64,000 bases of DNA from Monoraphidium neglectum (lineage: Eukaryota; Chlorophyta; Chlorophyceae; Sphaeropleales; Selenastraceae): positions 1,682-65,681 of the forward strand of contig NW_014013616.1 of NCBI RefSeq assembly GCF_000611645.1. The letters are read 5' to 3'. Positions 58,119 through 64,000 of the stretch are shown here, in pieces (position 1 is the first letter of the stretch; each line of letters begins with the position of its first letter). The notes below the pieces were generated by a model. That model worked only from the letters and a program-made list of their open reading frames with translations. It did no database searches and had not been told where the DNA came from. The position numbers and the translations under genes are program-made.

Positions 58119-59165
58119 GTGCCGCGCACCGTCTAAGGGGCGCGCCTCGCCACGGCGCCGCGTGGCAGGCCCCCTGTTTTACAAGCAGAGGGCAACAAAC
58201 CTTTTCCTTTGCTTGAGTACTCAGCCTTTTGTTTTGTATTGGCCCCCGCCAGGCGCTCAGTCTGGTGCCGCCTGGGATGTGCCGTGTGGCGGCAGCCAAG
58301 CCTGCGGCAGTCAACCAGCCTGACGCACCTGATCACGGAGGCAGGCAGGAGCGGGAGCACGGCAGGCAGCAAAAGCGCCGCCAGGCATGCCGCTCCTTGA
58401 CTGTTGCGTTGGTGCAGCGGGTTAGGCACGCTCACACGGAGACTTGTGTGTCGCCTTGTCATGCACTCACCGCACTGGGGTCAGCGCCCTCAGCCGCTGA
58501 AGCAGCGGTGGGCGCGGCCCCGTGCTTGCCAGGCCCGCGAAGCGCGTCTCGTGGAAGACGATACATGTTATATCCTCCATGCAGCTGCCCCACGCTGGGT
58601 TGCGCCTTGTGCCTGACGCGGTGCAGTTCCAGAGCCTGCTTTCCAGCTGCTTTCCAGCACGAGCACGCGTGCGACTTATGAAATGTGTCGCGCGTCATCC
58701 CCCCCATTCAACTGTGTTGCTCGCCCCAAAGCCTCAAGCCACCCCAATTTTGAACAGCTTATGTTATTTATTGCGTTGCTGCTGCAATAACACTGATTCC
58801 CAGGTGTAGGAGCAAACAGCTCAACCTCTCCTGTTGCAAAGTAATGCTGTTGCGACGGATGGCAGCACTCTGAAGGGAAAGAGCCCTAATCCAGCTGGTG
58901 GACAGCCAGGATCAACTGCTGCGCTTGGAGACTGCAGGATTTGTCGGGTCAGGTTGCCGGTCAGCCTGACCTAGCTGGGCTTACACAATGGGGTCGAGTG
59001 GGATGATCAGGGTGTGGATGCACAGCTAGCAAGTGCTTGTGGCGGCGACCAGGCCTTGCGATTTGGCATGCAGGCTTTCATGGCCTCAGCAACCTTGGGG
59101 TTGGAGTGAGTCATGGCCTGGATACTTGCAACGTTTTCCCACAGCACACTGCCCAGGTCTGTCAG
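58119..59165. other. Convergent intergenic region
   Basis: 3' flanks of the HUP (+) and RlmN (-) genes. A TTACA at 58981-58985 is a candidate polyadenylation signal for RlmN, 181 nt after its stop. No exon seen. Confidence 0.45.
58981..58985 (-). terminator. Candidate TGTAA polyadenylation signal
   Basis: TGTAA on the minus strand, 181 nt downstream of the RlmN stop codon. Confidence 0.35.
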
Positions 59166-62100
59166 TCAGCGCAGCGGCTGCGGCTCCGGCACTGCCTGCT
59201 TTTGAAACGAGTTGCGCAGCTGCCCGCACGCCGCCGCCGCCTCCAGGCCGCGCGTCACCCGCAGCGTCGTCTCCACGCCGGCCTTCTCCAGGACGCCCCT
59301 GAAGGCCGCAACCGCCGCGTTGGTCGGCCGCTTGTACTCCGACTCGTCCACGGGGTTCCAGGGGATCACGTTGACATGCGCCGCCATGTTGTGCGACCGC
59401 AGCAGCGCCGCAAGCTCGCGCGCCTGCGGAGCCGCGGCGGAGCGTGCACGCGCGAGGGGTGCGAGGGCGCGCGGGCGTGCGTTGTCGGCGATCCGGCGGG
59501 GGATGTGGTGCGGGGGGTGCGGCCGCGCGGGAGGGTCCCCTGCCTTGGGGCGGTGAACCTGGGGCCGCGGCCTCTCCCGCCAACCGCACAAGGGGGCAGC
59601 GCGGTCAACCCGCGCCGAGCACCCCGCATGCCCAAGCGTCCCCAACCAGAACAGGGCTCCCACCCTGGCTGGGCCCCGCAGCGCTTCCAGGGCAACAGGC
59701 AGCGGGTCCCTGATGGTCGGCATCGCAGAGCCCCTTCCCCGCTCACGTGCTGCGGCTGATCGTTGACGCCCGCCATGAGTGTGTACTCGAACGTCAGGCG
59801 GCGCCGCGTGGCGGCAAAGTAGGCGACACAGTCCTGCATGAGTGGAGGTGTTTTGCGTGTGAGGGTGTGAGTGGTGCAGCGGGGCGATGAGGAAGGCACG
59901 GCAGTGGTCGTACGTGAGGGGAGGCAGGGAGGTGGGGCACGGGAGTGATCTGCGCGGAGGTGGTCCTACCTGGGGTACCCAGAGCTCAGCTCACGCTGTG
60001 TTGACTCAGCCCTGCCCCTATTCCAAAGCCGTTGAGGATACGCGCGGCAACCAGAAAGAGCGCTTTATCCCCACCTCCAGCCACCGGCATCGGATTGGCC
60101 CGCCTATCCCCCGCACCCACCGACTCTGATGCCCTGCCATCCTTGGCATCCACCCAGCTGCAGCGCCCGCCCGCCACCCTCTCCCTTCTCCCCTCTCCCC
60201 TGAACCCTCGACCCTGCCAGCTCAAAACCCGCCACGCGTAACCCATCCGGCCGCCCACCTGCATCAGCGCCTCAATCGGGTAGACCTTGGCGCTGGGGAT
60301 CAGCCGCTCCCTCAGCGCCTGGTTGGGCGCGTGGATGGACACCGCCAGCGTCACCGGGAGCTTCAAGGCCGCCAGCTTGCGGATGGCGTTGGGGACGCCC
60401 ACAGTCGACACGGTGATGGCGCGGCCGGACAGGCCGAGGCCTTCGTGGAGCAGCTGGTAGGCAGCTGACACGGCTGGCAGGTTCAGCAGGGGCTCGCCCA
60501 TCCCCATAAACACTGTGTTCGAGAATGCAAGCGTATGTGTGTGTGTTTGTGTGTGTGTGTGTATGTGTGTGTGTGGTGTGTGTTGTTCGCATGTGTGAGT
60601 GCGCACGCACGTGCGCGCGCGTGTGTGTGTGTATGTGTGCGCGCGCGTGCGCGCTGAGGGTAGGGCATGGGTGTGGTTGGATTCGTGGGTAACCGTGTGC
60701 ACGGTCGGGGACCCATTGAAAGGTACTCTGCACGGGTAGGCGGCTGACCATTTCACGAGCAGGTCATCACGGCGTCACCCAGCCCAACGTGTTCCCCCGC
60801 TTCACACGCGTCCGCCTACGCCCGCCAAGCTCCTGCCGCCCAGCCATCCGCTCGCCAGGCCGCGTCCCCCACCAGCCACCCACCCACCAACACCTGCTAC
60901 CGGGGGGGGGCTGGTGCCTCCCGCCCCCGGCCCCCCCTCCCCGCCATCGGCCCTCAACGCTCACCGACGTTTGTGACGCGCCGCCCGTACACCTCCTGCA
61001 GCGTCATGACCTGGTCCAGAATCTCGTGGGCCCTCAGGTTGCGCGCAAAGCCGCCCTTGCCGGTCGCGCAGAAGGTGCAGCGCATCGGGCAGCCGACCTG
61101 ACGGGAGCGGGGCGGACGCGGGGCGGCGCGCGCACGTGGGGGCGGCCATGGCTTGGGACGCGCCGCCGACGGGGCGCGGCTCGCGCACAGGCGAGGACCA
61201 GCGTGCTTGAGGCACGGGCGCGGCGCAGACTTCGCCGGCGGCACTCACTGCCCCGGCGCCCTCGACCCCCACGAAGCCGGCCGCAGCCCCAGCCTCCGCG
61301 CGGGCGTGCGCCCTTGGAGTGCACCAGTCTCAACGCCCCCCCCCCTCTCCTCCCCCCGGCCTGTGCACCTGCGCTGCAGCCCGCGGCGCGCACCTGCGAA
61401 GACACGCACACAGTCAGCCTGGACCCGCTGGACCCCTTGTCCAGCGGAATGCCCACTGCCTCGATGAGCCGCCCCTCGGACAGCTGCAGCAGCAGCTTGC
61501 GGGTGCCGCAGGGCGACGAGACAGAGTGGTGCACCGCCGAGCGGCCGGTTTTGAAACCCAGCACCTCGAGCTGCTCCCGCAGCTTCTGCGGGCGCAACAG
61601 GACGCGATGTGGATGGAGTCTCGGTGAGAGAGCATGTGGCTAAGGGCCCCAGGCAGGGCGGGGCTGCCGATGCGGTGCCCTGGGGTGCGTGACTGCTCGC
61701 CCGCCTTTGCAGCCGCCCACCCCGAAACGCCACTGGCCTCCAGGCGTGCGCCGTGCGCGGCAGCTTCCTGTGCCGCCAGCCCCACCCGGGCCGCCCCACC
61801 AACACCAGGCGGGGCGGGCGCACCGGCGGCAGCGTGCGCAGGTCCGCGATGCTGTGCGCGCCCTTTGCCGTCGGGTCGCGCGCCGACAGCATCAGCTGTT
61901 CGTACATCTGCTGGCCCCTGTAAGCCTCGTGGCCCAGGCCCTTCACCAGCTCCCGCAGCTCCTCAACCGACTGCCCCAGCAGTACAGCGCCTGCGGGTGG
62001 GGCCGCCAAGCGGCCAGAGGGCGGGGGATGGGGACGGGTGGGCGGGGGCGCGGCGCTGGCGGCGCCTGGGGGTCGGGACGCGACCTTGGGGCGGTGTGGC

Positions 62101-62341
62101 GGCGGCTGCGGCAGCTGAGAGATTTCCGGCGCTACCCACCTTCGGCGGTGGGAGTAACATCGCGCCGTGCCGCCGTGGCCGCGTCGGCCTGTGCCGCCGT
62201 CACGAGTGAGGCGTCGATCTTGGACCAGGGCCCGTCCCGCACGCGCGGGTCTCGCGGCACAAACGTCGCCTGCGGTACGCCGTCCGCAGTCGCTGCGCCG
62301 TCGACGTCGTCGTCGTCAGCAACGCGAGCGCGCCGCTGGTT

Positions 62342-62382
<41 letters not shown>

Positions 62383-62815
62383 GCTGGGGGGGCGCAGGAA
62401 TCGCGGCGGGGGCGGAGCGCGTCCGCAGGGCTGTGCGTGCTGAGGCGCGCTGCTCATTATCGGGTCTGGGGCCATCTCGGCGTGCAGGAGGCCGGCTGGC
62501 CTCGCGCTCCCAACTTGCTTCTTTGCTCCTGCTGGTGCTGCTGCTGCCCCGGTCGTTTGGGTTGTCTATGTATGATGGCGCCTGGCTCCTCGAGCCACCG
62601 CTGCTGCTGCCTGGGCGGCTGTGCATGCCACGGCCGCCAGCACCGGCGCTGCTTCCCCTGCCCCTGCCGCCCCTGCCGCCGCCGCCTTCACTGCGAGGCG
62701 TCGCTGCGGCAACGACGATGTGGCGCAGGCACTCCAGTCGTGACGTAAGTACGCACGGCATATTCCATGCCACATATGGCGTGCGAGCCGCTCTCAGGAC
62801 ACGGCCGGCAAGCAT
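59166..62815 (-). CDS. rlmN: RlmN-type radical-SAM RNA methyltransferase, 7 exons
   Basis: Exons 62815-62140, 61990-61824, 61585-61394, 61097-60965, 60512-60259, 59833-59747 and 59423-59166 join in phase to 588 residues. The catalytic part (from about residue 226) is complete: the cluster motif CPMRCTFC (Cys348, Cys352, Cys355), the upstream CVSSQ cysteine (Cys341), [50 protein letters not shown] and the essential C-terminal cysteine in ACGQLRNSF (Cys569). Bacterial RlmN methylates C2 of A2503 in 23S rRNA and A37 of some tRNAs; a nuclear algal copy most likely serves chloroplast or mitochondrial ribosomes. The first 225 residues are an extension: a presequence-like start ([15 protein letters not shown]), RG/Gly/Ser-rich sequence and a poly-Gln run of 13. 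Intron 4 carries CA repeats. Confidence 0.92.
60534..60655. repeat. TG/GC microsatellites in rlmN intron 4
   Basis: Interrupted (TG)n and (CG)n runs on plus, CA on the sense strand, beginning about 20 nt upstream of the acceptor at 60513. Confidence 0.85.
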
Positions 62816-63109
62816 GTTTGCTGATAAAGTGGCGCGCCGTACGCACTGATCTGCACACCGTATGACGCAATGCCGATAATCAGACCAAGATACACAAATT
62901 CACATCCACAGCGCAGATGTCGGCCCAGCTTGCGTACTGTATTCGGCACTGGAGTGACATGTGCGAACGCAAAAAGCATCAGCAGAACACTCTTTCTGAT
63001 ATCATTAATCCGAGCATGAATTTTTGGATTCTTACGTCCTGCAGCTGCGGACTGCAAAGGAAAGACTGGTCCACGGTGCTGCTACCACGCTGCGCACCAA
63101 GCATTGACC

Positions 63110-63475
63110 ATGGCTGCTGGTGCAGCGGCGGCAACCAGTGCCGCGCTCCTGGGAGACACAAGGCAAGACCAGCTGGTTGCAGAAACGTTGCTCGACATCA
63201 TGGTCGCTGCCCAAGCTAAGCGAGCGGCGCACAGGGTCAGCCGGCTGGTGTACGTGGCGTCGGGGAGCCCGAGCGGTGCAGTTCAGGAGAGCGTCCATGC
63301 CAAGCTGGTGCACCGGCAGCTCGCTGCCGAGGGGCAAGGATCTGTGATGGGCCTACTGCTGGTGCTTCCGGGCTGCGTGGTGCACCTTCTGGAGGGCCGT
63401 AGCAGCACGCTGAGGGCAATTTTGCAGGGGCTGGCGTTGAAAACGGAGGCACGGGTGCGCAGAGCAGGGCTCTGA
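63110..63475 (+). CDS. BLUF/TEX47-like domain protein, 5' part
   Basis: ATG 63110 opens a 121-codon frame. After an Ala-rich start comes VAETLLDIMVAAQAKRAAHR, then a small alpha/beta domain with RLVYVASGSPSGA, GSVMGLLLVLPGCVVHLLEG and STLRAILQGLA. The order (a short strand, a helix, then GLLL-x5-hydrophobic-HxLEG) matches BLUF-fold domains and the TEX47 family, in which the flavin-binding residues of photosensory BLUF proteins are missing. A donor-like CGG|GTGCGC at about 63455 suggests the gene continues, possibly into a coding-like frame at the window edge (SLVVAALRQRAASLSTELA, about 63925-63981). The protein is therefore probably partial here. Function unknown. Confidence 0.5.
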   Translation: MAAGAAAATSAALLGDTRQDQLVAETLLDIMVAAQAKRAAHRVSRLVYVASGSPSGAVQESVHAKLVHRQLAAEGQGSVMGLLLVLPGCVVHLLEGRSSTLRAILQGLALKTEARVRRAGL

Positions 63476-64000
63476 GATTGCTGATATGTCGAGCAGTTCT
63501 GGCATGCACACAAAACCAACTCCTTTGGGTACTGTCGGAGAAAGTCATCAACAGGTGTGTCTCAGCCTGAGCAACCCTCGCCCCTGCTGTGCACACAATG
63601 CCGTTGTGCCAGGTCATTTACTTGGCAGAGGACCTGCAGCGGTGCTGTTCGGGCTGGTCCACCATGGCCGCACCTGGCGACTTTCAGAAGCGGGGCGCAC
63701 AGCCAGCTGGGGCTGCGGGCGCACACTCGTAAGCCACCTGCATAGGTTCCCTCGGCTCTGCTTTGGGCAGGGGCCAGCTCACGCGTGTGCGTGCGGTGGT
63801 TGCAAACTCACGTATGCAGTAGAGCAGATGTGCTGGTGCCAAACATGACTCTGAGCATTCTGCTGCAAAAGTGCAACCAACCGCAACGTGGCGGGACCCA
63901 ACGCGCAGGGCTCCTCAGCGCGCATCCCTGGTGGTGGCGGCACTACGCCAGCGCGCCGCCTCGCTGTCAACGGAGCTTGCTCCTGCCTCCGAACACGACA
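63476..64000. other. Probable intron or downstream part of the BLUF/TEX47-like gene
   Basis: No frame can be firmly joined. The final about 80 bases read as a helix-like coding frame preceded by a CTCAG acceptor-like sequence at about 63919, which may be the next exon. Confidence 0.3.

Noticed and set aside
1..64000. CRISPR array, bacterial operon or defence system
   Set aside because: Spliced genes, plastid and peroxisomal targeting signals and eukaryotic families throughout; repeats are microsatellites without spacers.

Overview
This window is nuclear DNA of a GC-rich green alga (Chlorophyta, possibly a trebouxiophyte). The evidence is the gene content: a chlorophyll dephytylase, a nuclear Ycf33-type plastid protein, a Chlorella HUP-type hexose/H+ symporter, a P-protein-type permease and a peroxisomal plant-type acyl-activating enzyme. 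The genes are intron-rich with GTGAG/GTGCG donors, and CAG/CTG runs, CA/TG microsatellites and TGTAA motifs are common. It is not bacterial, and I see no CRISPR array, operon, rRNA or convincing tRNA.

Layout. 0.5-3.3 kb: CLD1-like chlorophyll dephytylase (-), divergent from a spermidine-synthase-like protein (+, 4.8-7.1 kb) across an intergenic region with a 31-unit CTG tract. 7.7-13.6 kb: two paralogous secreted cysteine-rich proteins (-) flanking a Gln/Arg-rich nuclear-type protein (+). 14.7-19.6 kb: 12-exon acyl-activating enzyme (AAE17/18 type, -) ending in a peroxisomal signal. 20.0-20.7 kb: Ycf33/DUF751 (+). 21.7-24.8 kb: secreted GH5 glycosidase (+). 26.4-28.2 kb: organelle-targeted helical-repeat protein (+). 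29.3-36.0 kb: 16-exon P-protein/ArsB-NhaD permease (-), with an assembly gap inside intron 4. 36-45.9 kb: gene-poor, lower-GC stretch bounded by a 65-bp inverted repeat and holding one Gln-rich locus with a broken frame. 45.9-50.2 kb: poly-Gln WD-type protein (+), convergent with a BTB-BACK protein (-, 50.6-53.3 kb). 54.7-58.1 kb: HUP-type sugar symporter (+), convergent with an organellar RlmN radical-SAM methyltransferase (-, 59.2-62.8 kb). 63.1 kb to the end: start of a BLUF/TEX47-like gene (+).

Exon models were assembled by hand. For eleven genes (CLD1-like, spermidine-synthase-like, both cysteine-rich proteins, AAE, GH5, helical-repeat protein, P-protein, BTB-BACK, HUP and RlmN) all splice phases close to one open frame ending at a stop, which is strong internal support; the poly-Gln WD gene's single intron also closes in phase. 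The genes are ordinary housekeeping and metabolic loci and do not form one system. The observations most worth checking are the placement of sense-strand CA/CT repeats before 3' splice sites, two Gln-rich genes with out-of-frame tails, the paralogous secreted pair with a conserved intron, and several inverted-repeat elements.
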